Notes: a model not told the origin generated them from the sequence alone. A stretch of DNA of 13,412 nucleotides from an uncultured Prevotella sp. (GCA_905210845.1 CAJLYG010000069.1:1-13412), one strand, 5' to 3'. Shown: positions 6,058 through 13,041, counted from the stretch's first letter. Numbers and translations: made by a program.

Positions 6058-6517
6058 GTGCCTGAGACAAAGTAGTGAAAACAAATAAAACTACCTTGGG
6101 GATACGCCCTCTTCCACCGCAGAACTTTGTGGTGAGACCAATGATCCATTTATATGATCGTCTCTCTTACTTATATATGCTATCAACACATGCCAACAAG
6201 TTAGCAACTCTGTTGATTGCAATGCAAAGTTAAGTGATTTATAAGGATTATGAAATACCAATAATGTGGGATTTTTTACTTGTATGCGGGATTGAATTGC
6301 GAACTTGCATCTAACTTTCCGCCGTCAGGTACTTATATGGCACATGACATCCCTACATCATTAAATTCATGTTCTAGATAGAATCATTAAGTATAAATTT
6401 CAATCTTTTTGTTTTTCTATCCATTTTTGCTATCTCATCAACTGAAATCAAACATGAATCTAACTAGCTGAAGAACCTAAAAAAAGTTAATTTGCTTGCG
6501 AATTACAGATAATTTCG
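6058..6517. other. non-coding stretch after yjbQ
   Basis: No gene was supported. There is an ACCRCA/TGYGGT-type stem near 6116-6133. A minus-strand TAACTTTG (-7 like) lies at 6225-6232 with no credible minus-strand gene downstream of it. The part from about 6240 is AT-rich with many stops in all frames. It may be the debris of lost genes. Confidence 0.35.
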
Positions 6518-6525
6518 TAAATTTG
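6518..6525 (+). promoter_or_regulatory. Bacteroidota -7 element of the DUF2007/zinc-ribbon gene
   Basis: TAAATTTG, 23 bases before the ATG at 6549. TTTG and TTGC strings at about 6491-6497 upstream are -33 candidates with a somewhat long spacer. Confidence 0.6.
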
Positions 6526-6548
6526 TCAAGGATAAAAACAACCGAAAT

Positions 6549-7067
6549 ATGGACAAGAACGAAGAAACCATTAGCTTAACGAAGTGCGACAACTCTATTC
6601 TGGCCGATGAAATCGTTTCTAAGCTGGCCAACGCTGGTATAGCTTCATCGCTCCACGACGAGCTCAACGACCCCGCTTATGGCGCTTACGGGCCTAATCC
6701 CGGGATTGAGGTGAAGGTGTTCAAGAAGGACTTGGAGCGAGCCCAGAGCATATTGCAGGAGATAACCGAAAAGCGAGAGAAGCAACTGCCATGGTGCCCC
6801 AATTGCGGCAGTCAGAATGTCATAGCGTTAGGCAAGGTAAGGCCCAAGCTGTCGAAGTGGGCGGTCATCATCGGCGTTCTCTTGGTTGTCATCGGAATCG
6901 TCTGCATTATCCTACCATTCTGTGTGAAGTCTCTAAAGTCAGCTACGGTTAGCTTTCTTATTATATCACTGTTCTCATTGGCGGTTGGCGTTGTCCTAGT
7001 CATACCCCAGCGAGAGCGCAAAAACTACAAATGCAACGAATGCGGGACTGAATTCTATAAGGAATAA
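6549..7067 (+). CDS. DUF2007-like domain protein with split zinc ribbon and two membrane helices
   Basis: 172 residues. Residues about 10-72 have the DUF2007 'signal-transducing' pattern: helix ILADEIVSKLANAGIAS, a GPNPGIEVKVFKKDLERAQ strand-helix, then a charged linker. CPNCGS (C83, C86) and CNECG (C162, C165) supply the four Cys of a zinc ribbon. The two halves are separated by two hydrophobic helices at about 104-125 and 133-152. With both tips in the cytosol, the helical hairpin would let the knuckles meet. Bacteroidota proteins of this class are uncharacterised; binding a peptide or partner at the membrane is only a guess. It stands alone, with its own promoter. Confidence 0.7.
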   Translation: MDKNEETISLTKCDNSILADEIVSKLANAGIASSLHDELNDPAYGAYGPNPGIEVKVFKKDLERAQSILQEITEKREKQLPWCPNCGSQNVIALGKVRPKLSKWAVIIGVLLVVIGIVCIILPFCVKSLKSATVSFLIISLFSLAVGVVLVIPQRERKNYKCNECGTEFYKE

Positions 7068-7151
7068 TTTTTAGACCCAATAATAATGTGGCAATCCAAC
7101 AACTTATCTGCAAAAAGATATAAACCACTTACCTAATAAATCTCTGAACTT

Positions 7152-8048
7152 ATGAGAAAGAAGACAGATATTAAAATAAGATGCAATGATATTGAACAAC
7201 AGCTGAAGGAATAGGGTAAAGTGCCAACTAATAGCGAGGATACCAATCTGCTTCATAAAGTCAATAATCTTTATCGTGAATTAGGCGACAAGCCGGAGGT
7301 ACAACGACTTATGACCTTGTATCCAACAAATCAACTTTATTCCAAATGGGGGGGCATCCGTTGATCCAGAAGAACATCCTGAGATGGAAACCCTTGGCTT
7401 CATCAATCGCTCTGTAGAACTGCCTTACAGTCGAGCAAAAAGGTATATAAAACAGTGTGTAGAAAAATACGGAGAATTGCCAGGGCTGAATACTTGGCCA
7501 ATGTATTTTGTGTTTCAGGATGACTTAAATCGAAGAAACTATTATTACGGATTCTCAAAGGACCAGCTCGATTTCATTGGCAGTTTAATTGACGGGGGCT
7601 ACCTAACCGATGAAAAGTTAATCGTCAAGTACTTTTCTTGCAGGTTGAATGACAAGTCCGTAATAGAGAAAATTGATGCGATACTGGATAAATACAAACT
7701 TATCACACTTGGTTATTTGGCAAGGCACCTCCATGAGGGACTTGTATTGGATATCTCGTATCTGCATTCATTCTTTGACGAAATGACACAAAGCAATGGA
7801 AATATACCAAGAGGCATTTGTAAGGAAGTGAGGTCGCGTTATATGCTCATCGAACCATCATATGGACAGTATGCTCAAGAAATAATCATTTGTCGTGGTT
7901 ATGAGGACCTTGCCAAAGTGGACTTAAGGAAGCGGCGCACCTTCTGCCTTACAGGGTCTTACCTAATTATTCTTTGGACTTTACTGATGCCGATGACATC
8001 AATTATGCACGTGCCTTTCTTTTCCACATGCCCTCAGGTATTTATTGA
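7152..8048 (+). pseudogene. decayed gene of unknown family (one nonsense, two frameshifts)
   Basis: Reading from ATG 7152 gives MRKKTDIKIRC and, after TAG 7212-7214, a clean continuation (NLLHKVNNLYRELGDKPEV) up to the seven-G run at 7348-7354. There the frame must shift by one base to continue as DPEEHPEMETLGFINRSVEL and on through about 180 residues. Near 7919 (AAAGTGGACTTAAGG) a second one-base shift is needed to reach GLKEAAHLLPYRVLPNYSL and the tail HMPSGIY, ending at TGA 8046-8048. Repaired, it would encode about 298 soluble, helix-rich residues that I do not recognise. The 7384-8202 open frame is only the middle of this gene plus antisense sequence of the HD gene. The G-run could be a phase-variation tract, but the other two lesions argue for decay. 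Confidence 0.7.
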
Positions 8049-8439
8049 GTCTTGCCAAATCTTTCTCCGTCACTTCGCTAAGCCTTCGTATGTCCATGTT
8101 GTCCTCCAGGTCATGTGTTTTCACTTGCTTGGAGATGGGATTGAGACTTGCACGGCGGACGAACTCCTCATAGGTCTCGTCATCACGGCGGGTAACACCT
8201 AAGACGGCATCAACAATGGTGCGCGGGAAACCTTGCTCCAACAGATACTCCGGGGTGACGGAAGTATCCTCAATGGTGTCGTGGAGCAATGCCACGATCT
8301 TTTCCTCTTCCATGGTGCAGCGTTCTGCCACACGGATGGGATGGAAGATGTAAACGGCTCCCGACTTGTCAACCTGACCTTTATGCGCCTCGGTTGCTAT
8401 TTCCAAGGCGCGCTCTAATAGTTCGTACTTCATTTTCAA
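7999..8439 (-). CDS. small (p)ppGpp hydrolase-type HD-domain protein (SpoT/MESH1-like)
   Basis: 146 residues, the length of a stand-alone HD hydrolase. The metal and substrate residues of the SpoT/MESH1 family are in place: EAHKGQ with H19, FHPIRV with H33, LLHDTIEDT with H53-D54, and THDLEDNMDIRR with D110. No synthetase, TGS or ACT domain follows, so only hydrolysis of (p)ppGpp or related nucleotides (in the family, Mn-dependent) is expected. It would lower the stringent-response alarmone. The last 10 or so residues (ACGKERHVHN) extend past the usual end and run 50 bases into the tail of the convergent pseudogene, so the C-terminus may have been rebuilt at a junction. Confidence 0.85.
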   Translation of the reverse strand: MKMKYELLERALEIATEAHKGQVDKSGAVYIFHPIRVAERCTMEEEKIVALLHDTIEDTSVTPEYLLEQGFPRTIVDAVLGVTRRDDETYEEFVRRASLNPISKQVKTHDLEDNMDIRRLSEVTEKDLARLNKYLRACGKERHVHN

Positions 8440-8468
8440 TTCTCATATAGATGTGGTCGTATTTTCGG

Positions 8469-8497
8469 CTTCAACCTGAGTTTATATTTAGTTGAAG
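8469..8497 (-). promoter_or_regulatory. inverted repeat in the leader of the HD hydrolase gene
   Basis: CTTCAAC (8469-8475) and GTTGAAG (8491-8497) form a 7-bp stem with a 15-base loop, between the -7 element and the start codon. It could be a leader hairpin or an operator. It is a short signal with no further support. Confidence 0.3.
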
Positions 8498-8505
8498 ATG
8501 TGCAA

Positions 8506-8513
8506 CAAAGTTA
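8506..8513 (-). promoter_or_regulatory. Bacteroidota -7 element of the HD hydrolase gene
   Basis: The minus strand reads TAACTTTG, about 66 bases upstream of the start at 8439, leaving a moderately long leader that contains the 8469-8497 inverted repeat. Confidence 0.55.
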
Positions 8514-8546
8514 CGACATTTTTTCGAAGTCATGACTCAAACAGAC

Positions 8547-8588
8547 GAAAAAAGCCGGCTCCATCTAAATTTTGCACAGATGATACCG
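8547..8588 (-). terminator. terminator-type hairpin A (dispersed family), downstream of the LysE gene
   Basis: On the minus strand CGGTATCATCT pairs with AGATGGAGCCG (one mismatch, two wobbles) and is followed by CTTTTTTCG, a Rho-independent terminator. It lies about 100 bases after the exporter's stop. The same design and partly the same bases occur at 11210-11250. The flanking string AATAGGATTTTGCT (8598-8611) also recurs at 11260-11273, showing a dispersed repeat. Confidence 0.65.
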
Positions 8589-8684
8589 ACCCGACACAAT
8601 AGGATTTTGCTTATCTCTTTTGGAACAAAGTCATTTTCTCTTTCTTAACTTGGCAATGTCTTTGATTTCCATTTTTGTTTATTG

Positions 8685-9272
8685 TTAACCCAGTAGTATG
8701 TAAGCCACACAAGCAGCCAAGAGTAATGCCATGACTGTGTTTGTCCGTTTGGGATAGCGGTTGTAGAAATCATGAAGTTTGGATCCGGCAAAGAGATAGA
8801 CGAGGTTTGCACCAGGACCGGCTATCTCAAGCAATGCGGTGACAACAAGCAAGTCGGAAAGCCGATTGGAATATGGTAATACGAATGTGGTGTATGCCAT
8901 CAGATCAAAGAGGATAATCTTTGCGTTGGTAAGCTGCACTATCATTCCTGAGAGGAATGTGCAAGTCTTGTCGCTTTCCTTTGCCTTGCCGGAACTGCGG
9001 TAGATCTGCCATGCCAAATAAAGTATGTATGCGCAGCCGATATATTTTAGTATTACCACATATTTACCCATCATCGCTCCGACAAGATGAGTGATGATTG
9101 CCACAATGACTGCTGCAATGGTAAAGCCAGCTAGCAGTCCGAACCACATGGCCGTGGCTTTCCTCGTTCCATTCTTCATTGAGCAATGAAGCGAGAAGAG
9201 ATTGGCTGGTCCGGGCGTGAAGCCTATAAGGACTATTGACAACAGGAGGGAAGGAAGTAATGTAACAGGCAT
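8685..9272 (-). CDS. LysE/RhtB-family amino-acid exporter
   Basis: 195 residues from the ATG at 9272; an upstream in-frame ATG (9305) would add 11 polar residues that run into the RecD2 stub. The N-terminal helix carries GFTPGPANLF, the TPGPxx motif of the LysE superfamily. There are about five or six hydrophobic segments, and LVGAMMGKYVVILKYIGCAY and QLTNAKIILF lie at expected places. It would be an inner-membrane exporter of amino acids or related metabolites; the substrate cannot be told. It lies directly downstream of the truncated recD2 and could be read from that gene's promoter. Hairpin A follows it. Confidence 0.85.
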   Translation of the reverse strand: MPVTLLPSLLLSIVLIGFTPGPANLFSLHCSMKNGTRKATAMWFGLLAGFTIAAVIVAIITHLVGAMMGKYVVILKYIGCAYILYLAWQIYRSSGKAKESDKTCTFLSGMIVQLTNAKIILFDLMAYTTFVLPYSNRLSDLLVVTALLEIAGPGANLVYLFAGSKLHDFYNRYPKRTNTVMALLLAACVAYILLG

Positions 9273-9285
9273 TTTATATTGTTTC

Positions 9286-9426
9286 TTAGAATAGAGTAAG
9301 GGCATTGAGCATGTTACCTACCAGGGTGACGAGGTCGTCATACCCCTTCACCCGTGCCTTCAGTATCGAATAGCCGTTCTCGCCATTCTGATACGTAATC
9401 CGCTCTATGACCGCACGTAGCTTCAT
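9286..9426 (-). pseudogene. N-terminal stub of a RecD2-like DNA helicase
   Basis: 46 codons from ATG 9426: MKLRAVIERITYQNGENGYS, then KARVKGYDDLVTLVGNML. This resembles the N-terminal domain of RecD2 (YrrC) helicases, where a beta domain of the ERITYxNxENGYxVL type opens a protein of over 700 residues. Similarity stops after about codon 42, around 9302, and a stop follows at 9286-9288. The helicase, with all its motor motifs, is missing and exporter sequence follows, so this marks a deletion or recombination joint. The stub keeps its own promoter and start codon and may now serve as a leader for the exporter. Confidence 0.65.
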
Positions 9427-9436
9427 AATGATGTTA

Positions 9437-9444
9437 CAAAAGTA
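9437..9444 (-). promoter_or_regulatory. Bacteroidota -7 element before the RecD2 stub
   Basis: The minus strand reads TACTTTTG, 10 bases before the ATG at 9426, so the leader would be very short. It probably now drives the exporter gene. Confidence 0.5.
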
Positions 9445-9464
9445 CGAAGTTTTGGCGAGAATAT
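9440..9464. repeat. 25-bp repeat, copy C (partner at 11174-11198)
   Basis: AAGTACGAAG(T)TTTGGCGAGAATAT differs from 11174-11198 at one base (T/C at the bracketed position). In both places it lies just to the left of a terminator-type hairpin. Here it overlaps the promoter of the RecD2 stub. Confidence 0.65.
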
Positions 9465-9476
9465 ATCGAAATATAT

Positions 9477-9528
9477 GAAAAAGCCGGTACCATCAGTAAG
9501 GGCAACGGAGTCTGGCTACTGACAACGG
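9477..9528 (-). terminator. weak terminator-type hairpin C downstream of the AraC gene
   Basis: TCAGTA (9493-9498) pairs with TACTGA (9517-9522) and CCG (9484-9486) can pair with CGG (9526-9528). On the minus strand the stem is followed by CTTTTTC. It starts 17 bases after the regulator's stop at 9545. The stem is imperfect, so efficiency is doubtful. Confidence 0.4.
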
Positions 9529-9544
9529 TGAGCATGCAATACCT

Positions 9545-10435
9545 CTACAAACTGTTTCTGTACGCCAATGGCGTGACTCCCGTCTGTTTCTTGAAATAGC
9601 GGTTGAAAGCGGTGGGCTCCGGAAAGTTCAACCGCTGGCTGATTTCATAAATCATCAGATCGGTGTGTTTTAGCAGGAGCTTGGCTTCCGTCGTCGTTGT
9701 GCGATGAATCCAGTCCATCACAGACAGCCCGGAATGCTGCCGCACCACATCGCTGAGGTGGTTGGGCGTGACATGGAGTTGCTCAGCATAGAAAGGAATG
9801 TTTCGGTGGGTCGCTCCAAACTGCTGTAGCAAGTGGATAAAACGCGCCATTATTTTTTCTTCTCTTGACTGCCTGCTGTTATTCCCGTCATACATCGTCT
9901 TATTGAGGCTTGCTGCATCGGCCACCATAGCAAGAAAGACAAGACTGATGGAAGATTCGCTCACTGTTGACCGAGTCATTTGTTTGTGAAGAAGGTCAAA
10001 GTAAGCGCCGAAGCACTTGCGGTCGGCCTCTTCCAAGAACAAGTGCTGCACTTTCTTGGGCAGGAGACGATCTGTGCTGTCGCCGTCAATGCCAGGAAGA
10101 TCAATCGCCGTCAAAGCCTCGGCGGCAAAGTCCTTACTGAGGCTCAGCACCTCTACGATCGTATCTGACGGTAGAACTAGTACCTCATTGGCTTGCAGGA
10201 GATGGTCGACGAGATTGATACGATACGATGCACTTCCGGCTAATATGTGCAGCAGTCTCCACTCGGCAAGTCTCATGGGCTGTCTGAAGGTTATTTGCTT
10301 TTTTACTATGTCCGACTCTCTGACAAGAATGAAATGCTGGCCCACCACATTCCGGCCATCTTGGTTGTGTGGCGCATGTTCTTTGCTGATGCAGTTTTTG
10401 ATATCGGAAGCATCTATGGTCTCTATTCCTTTCAT
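9545..10435 (-). CDS. AraC-family transcriptional regulator
   Basis: 296 residues. Residues 1-190 form a probable cupin-type sensing domain. The C-terminal 100 residues are the AraC DNA-binding domain: NIPFYAEQLHVTPNHLSDVV as the first helix-turn-helix, then LMIYEISQRLNFPEPTAFNR and YFKKQTGVTPLAYRNS as the second with the family signature. It resembles the regulator at 2591-3463 in layout but is clearly a different protein. It is divergent from the HXXEE membrane protein gene across 127 bases carrying a -7 element for each side, so that gene is the likely target. The ligand is unknown. Confidence 0.85.
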   Translation of the reverse strand: MKGIETIDASDIKNCISKEHAPHNQDGRNVVGQHFILVRESDIVKKQITFRQPMRLAEWRLLHILAGSASYRINLVDHLLQANEVLVLPSDTIVEVLSLSKDFAAEALTAIDLPGIDGDSTDRLLPKKVQHLFLEEADRKCFGAYFDLLHKQMTRSTVSESSISLVFLAMVADAASLNKTMYDGNNSRQSREEKIMARFIHLLQQFGATHRNIPFYAEQLHVTPNHLSDVVRQHSGLSVMDWIHRTTTTEAKLLLKHTDLMIYEISQRLNFPEPTAFNRYFKKQTGVTPLAYRNSL

Positions 10436-10454
10436 ATATGTATGTGATCTGTTG

Positions 10455-10462
10455 CAAAGGTA
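10455..10462 (-). promoter_or_regulatory. Bacteroidota -7 element of the AraC gene
   Basis: The minus strand reads TACCTTTG, 19 bases upstream of the start at 10435. It faces the divergent element at 10529-10536, so one bound regulator could control both. Confidence 0.6.
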
Positions 10463-10502
10463 ATACTATTCCGTGAAATTGTACATAAAAGCGGGCTTTT
10501 TG

Positions 10503-10536
10503 TTTGTCTATGGCTTAATGATTCATAGTAATTTTG
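10503..10536 (+). promoter_or_regulatory. promoter of the HXXEE membrane protein gene
   Basis: TTTG at 10503-10506 and TAATTTTG at 10529-10536 resemble the Bacteroidota -33/-7 pair, with a slightly long 22-base spacer. The start codon is 26 bases downstream. Confidence 0.6.
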
Positions 10537-10562
10537 CATTCGAAATATAAAATATCAGAAAA

Positions 10563-11174
10563 ATGAAAAGGTTTATAAAGTATTATGCGCTGGAAATTTA
10601 CACCGTATTGGCTCTGTCGTTTATTGTTGCTGCGGCTGTTATAGGAAACTTGTCAACGATTCAGAAACTTGTGGTCGTCGATGCGCTGTTGTTCGTCCTG
10701 CATGAATGGGAGGAAGGGCATTATCCCGGTGGATTCATCAAACTGATTTCCGGCCTTGTCGGTATAAAGGTGGATGATGAGATGAGCCGTGCCAGCAGGA
10801 TTCCCGCCGGTATTCTGCTGCTGACACTAAGCATCGTACCGTTTGTTTTCGACACGACACCTTTGATTATCGTCGCCGTGGCAACCTTCGGTTTCATAGA
10901 GTGTTTTGTCCATACGATGGGCATCCGACTTTTTCGCATGAAGCGGTTCTATACGCCCGGCATGGTAACGGCATGGTTGGAGTTTGTCGTAAGCGTGATG
11001 ATGATAGCCTATCTCGCAATGTACAATATTGCCTATTGGTATGACCATGTCTTTGGCCCATTGCTCATGATTGTGTGTTTTGGCCTCCTCCAGAAGACCA
11101 TGACGCTCATGGTGGGCATTCGATATAGTGATATGCCGAAAATGATTAGGACACAGTGGACGCGGCGTGACTGA
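10563..11174 (+). CDS. HXXEE-domain membrane protein
   Basis: 203 residues, mostly hydrophobic, with about five or six membrane segments. The name-giving motif is HEWEE at 47-51 (H47, E50, E51), followed by GHYPGGF. Further His residues (H53 and a later FVHTMG) could complete a metal site. HXXEE proteins are widespread bacterial membrane proteins without a proven function; the motif suggests a metal-dependent activity within the membrane (inference). The gene stands alone and is divergent from an AraC regulator. Its stop lies exactly at the start of the 25-bp repeat at 11174. Confidence 0.8.
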   Translation: MKRFIKYYALEIYTVLALSFIVAAAVIGNLSTIQKLVVVDALLFVLHEWEEGHYPGGFIKLISGLVGIKVDDEMSRASRIPAGILLLTLSIVPFVFDTTPLIIVAVATFGFIECFVHTMGIRLFRMKRFYTPGMVTAWLEFVVSVMMIAYLAMYNIAYWYDHVFGPLLMIVCFGLLQKTMTLMVGIRYSDMPKMIRTQWTRRD

Positions 11175-11198
11175 AGTACGAAGCTTTGGCGAGAATAT
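11174..11198. repeat. 25-bp repeat, copy B (partner at 9440-9464)
   Basis: It agrees with copy C at 24 of 25 bases and begins at the stop codon of the HXXEE gene. A terminator-type hairpin follows at 11210-11250, in the same order and orientation as at copy C. The pair therefore looks like a duplicated intergenic segment that includes a terminator and, at copy C, a promoter. Confidence 0.65.
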
Positions 11199-11209
11199 GC
11201 TGTATAGAC

Positions 11210-11250
11210 GAAAAAAACCGGTATCATCTGTTTTGTACAGACGATACCGG
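11210..11250 (-). terminator. strong terminator-type hairpin B (dispersed family)
   Basis: CCGGTATC (11218-11225) pairs with GATACCGG (11243-11250) and TCTG (11227-11230) with CAGA (11238-11241). On the minus strand the stem is followed by seven T. It would act on minus-strand transcription, as a second stop behind 11287-11315. It is related to hairpin A at 8547-8588 and shares the flanking AATAGGATTTTGCT. Confidence 0.75.
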
Positions 11251-11286
11251 CCCAATACAAATAGGATTTTGCTATGCTAACTCACA

Positions 11287-11315
11287 ATAAAAAAAAGACT
11301 GCCTTTTGAACAGTC
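11287..11315 (-). terminator. Rho-independent terminator of the carbonic anhydrase transcript
   Basis: On the minus strand GACTG (11311-11315), the loop TTCAAAAGG and CAGTC (11297-11301) are followed by a run of eight T and ATT. It lies about 45 bases after the stop at 11358. Confidence 0.75.
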
Positions 11316-11357
11316 CCCGTGTTTCAGAGCAAAACCAACGGTTTTATATGCTTCCTA

Positions 11358-11918
11358 TCAATTGTAATTATTATATGGATACTCTTTCACCTCTGTCAAC
11401 TCTCCAGTAGTGGAGTCTATGATGAAGCCACGAACGATGATATTGTCGGGTACAAGCGGATGATTTTTCACTCGGTGCATCGTAGCCAATACGCTTTTCT
11501 CTGTGTCACCGAAGCCATTGAGCCATTGACTAAGATTAACGTGCTGTTCCACTTCCGCGACCTTGTCAGCAGCAATCCGCTCACGAATCAGATGCTCCAT
11601 GTGCTCGCCGGTCATTTTGCCCGCACCGCAATCCGTATGGTGGATGAGCATGATCTCCTCAATGCCCAACTCATAGATGCCCACGATGATGGAACGCATG
11701 ACAGCATCGTAGTCGTCGAGGATGACACCGCCCGCCACCTTGACCATCTTCACCTCACCATTCTTGATGCCCAATGCCTCAGGCAGCATCACACTCAGAC
11801 GGGTGTCCATGCAGGTGACGATAAGCGTCTTGCCCGATGGTTTTCCGTCCGTGATATGATTCTCGTAACCTTTGCCGGCAACGAAGCGCTGGTTGTTCTC
11901 TAATATTTCGTCTATCAT
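11358..11918 (-). CDS. beta-class carbonic anhydrase
   Basis: 186 residues. The zinc ligands of beta-carbonic anhydrases are visible: CMDTR gives C36 with the catalytic dyad D38/R40, and HHTDC gives H94 and C97. The spacing and the preceding MLIHHTDCGAG strand are typical. It interconverts CO2 and bicarbonate in the cytosol, supplying bicarbonate for carboxylations. The start lies 18 bases after the msrA stop, so the two are probably co-transcribed. Tandem terminators follow. Confidence 0.9.
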   Translation of the reverse strand: MIDEILENNQRFVAGKGYENHITDGKPSGKTLIVTCMDTRLSVMLPEALGIKNGEVKMVKVAGGVILDDYDAVMRSIIVGIYELGIEEIMLIHHTDCGAGKMTGEHMEHLIRERIAADKVAEVEQHVNLSQWLNGFGDTEKSVLATMHRVKNHPLVPDNIIVRGFIIDSTTGELTEVKEYPYNNYN

Positions 11919-11936
11919 AATCGTACTGTCATTAAG

Positions 11937-12560
11937 TTACTGTTGGTCTGCATGATTGTCCTTGGCTTTGCGGGCGAACTCAAACAGGCTCTGGGGCAGA
12001 TGGCAGTAACCGTCAGGATTCTTGTCAAGATAGTCCTGGTGGTAGTCTTCCGCCTTGTAGAAGTTCTTTAAGGGTAGGTTCTCCACGACGATCTTCCCCT
12101 GGATGTGCTTTTGTTCTTCGTCGAAGACCCTGCTGATCGTTGCCTCGTCGGCACTGTCGGTGTAATAGACTCCCGTGCGGTACTGCGTTCCTGTGTCGTG
12201 GCCCTGCTGGTTGATGCTCGTTGGGTCAATGGCCTTGAAGTACATCTCTAACAAGAACTTCAATGATACCTTGTCGGGATTGTAAGTGACATGGACTGTC
12301 TCAGCAAATCCGGTCTTGTCGGTGCAGACATCCTTGTAAGTCGGATTCTTGGTCGTACCGTTGGCATAGCCTACCTCAGTATCTACTACGCCGTCAATCT
12401 GCTTGAAGTAATGCTCAGTACCCCAGAAGCAGCCACCGGCCAGATATATCTCCTTCAAATTCTCTTTTTCCATATTGTTCCGTTTTATGTTTTGTTGTGC
12501 ATCTGCCTGACATGATAACAGCAGCATTGCAGTCTGAATAACCACAAGGAGTGTACGCAT
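11937..12560 (-). CDS. msrA: secreted (lipoprotein-type) peptide methionine sulfoxide reductase A
   Basis: 207 residues from ATG 12560. The upstream in-frame ATG 12623 is less likely because it would overlap the previous gene and lie upstream of the -7 element. [17 protein letters not shown] forms a lipoprotein signal with lipobox LLSC (C17), so the enzyme is exported and probably membrane-anchored. [10 protein letters not shown] (43-52) holds catalytic C44. Further conserved blocks are [25 protein letters not shown] and [10 protein letters not shown]186 in DGYCHL is a candidate resolving Cys. It reduces methionine-S-sulfoxide in oxidised envelope proteins. No MsrB domain follows. Confidence 0.92.
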   Translation of the reverse strand: MRTLLVVIQTAMLLLSCQADAQQNIKRNNMEKENLKEIYLAGGCFWGTEHYFKQIDGVVDTEVGYANGTTKNPTYKDVCTDKTGFAETVHVTYNPDKVSLKFLLEMYFKAIDPTSINQQGHDTGTQYRTGVYYTDSADEATISRVFDEEQKHIQGKIVVENLPLKNFYKAEDYHQDYLDKNPDGYCHLPQSLFEFARKAKDNHADQQ

Positions 12561-12607
12561 GGGTTGGCGATATAGGCCACGAAAGGCAGATGCTGATATC
12601 ATATTTC

Positions 12608-12615
12608 CAAATTTA
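12608..12615 (-). promoter_or_regulatory. Bacteroidota -7 element of msrA
   Basis: The minus strand reads TAAATTTG inside the 3' end of the YccF gene region, about 48 bases before the msrA start at 12560. It supports that start and allows msrA to be expressed apart from yccF. Confidence 0.55.
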
Positions 12616-12993
12616 GAAGTCATTGTTGACGATTTCCTTCCCGAAGGGTGCCAATGCCAGTCGCATCAGCCGGAAGTGCATCTTACCCCACGGGAAGCCG
12701 ACAATGGTGATGCATAGCAACAAGCCAAAGCCAAGATGGGTCAGTGCGATCCAAAAGCCGCCGACAAAGAACCATAATACATTCATAATCATATTGAGGC
12801 AACCACTGTCCTGTGGCTTGTCAACAATATGTGAGCCGAATGGCCATAACGCGAGAAGGCCCAACCGCATGGTGGCGATGCCGAAAGGTATGCCGATGAT
12901 GGTGATCATCAGCAACAACGAGGAAACAAAATATTCCACTGCGATGCCGAATCCTCCAAAGATGAGCCAAACGATGTTTCCCAAGATCTTCAT
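12613..12993 (-). CDS. yccF: YccF-family inner membrane protein
   Basis: 126 residues from ATG 12993; the longer frame to 13122 crosses the promoter. It has two repeats of one unit: [15 protein letters not shown] with ITIIGIPFG...LALWPFG, then [15 protein letters not shown] with ITIVGFPWG...[11 protein letters not shown]. This duplicated plan, with about four membrane segments and IGIPFG/VGFPWG turns, defines the YccF (DUF307) family. The function is unknown. It probably heads a yccF-msrA-carbonic anhydrase unit (52 bases to msrA). Confidence 0.85.
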   Translation of the reverse strand: MKILGNIVWLIFGGFGIAVEYFVSSLLLMITIIGIPFGIATMRLGLLALWPFGSHIVDKPQDSGCLNMIMNVLWFFVGGFWIALTHLGFGLLLCITIVGFPWGKMHFRLMRLALAPFGKEIVNNDF

Positions 12994-13033
12994 GCCTGTA
13001 ATTCTTGTTTCAAATGATGAATGATTTTGTTTG

Positions 13034-13041
13034 CAAAGATA
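13034..13041 (-). promoter_or_regulatory. Bacteroidota -7 element of yccF
   Basis: The minus strand reads TATCTTTG, about 40 bases before the ATG at 12993. This supports starting YccF at 12993 and not at 13122. Confidence 0.6.

Noticed and set aside
5620..6084. 154-codon minus-strand ORF
   Set aside because: It is antisense to recognisable YjbQ sequence, has no promoter element and no protein-like features.
6225..6232. Minus-strand TAACTTTG promoter
   Set aside because: No credible minus-strand gene follows to the left; it may be a chance match or a relic.
7348..7354. Seven-G run as a phase-variation switch
   Set aside because: The same gene also has a TAG stop upstream and another frameshift downstream, so a change in the run alone could not restore it.
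8050..8202. C-terminal extension of the 7384-8202 open frame
   Set aside because: This part is antisense to conserved SpoT/MESH1-type codons. The true tail of the broken gene ends at 8048 in another frame.
12561..12623. Longer MsrA start at ATG 12623
   Set aside because: It overlaps YccF by 11 bases, lies upstream of the TAAATTTG element and would bury the lipoprotein signal.
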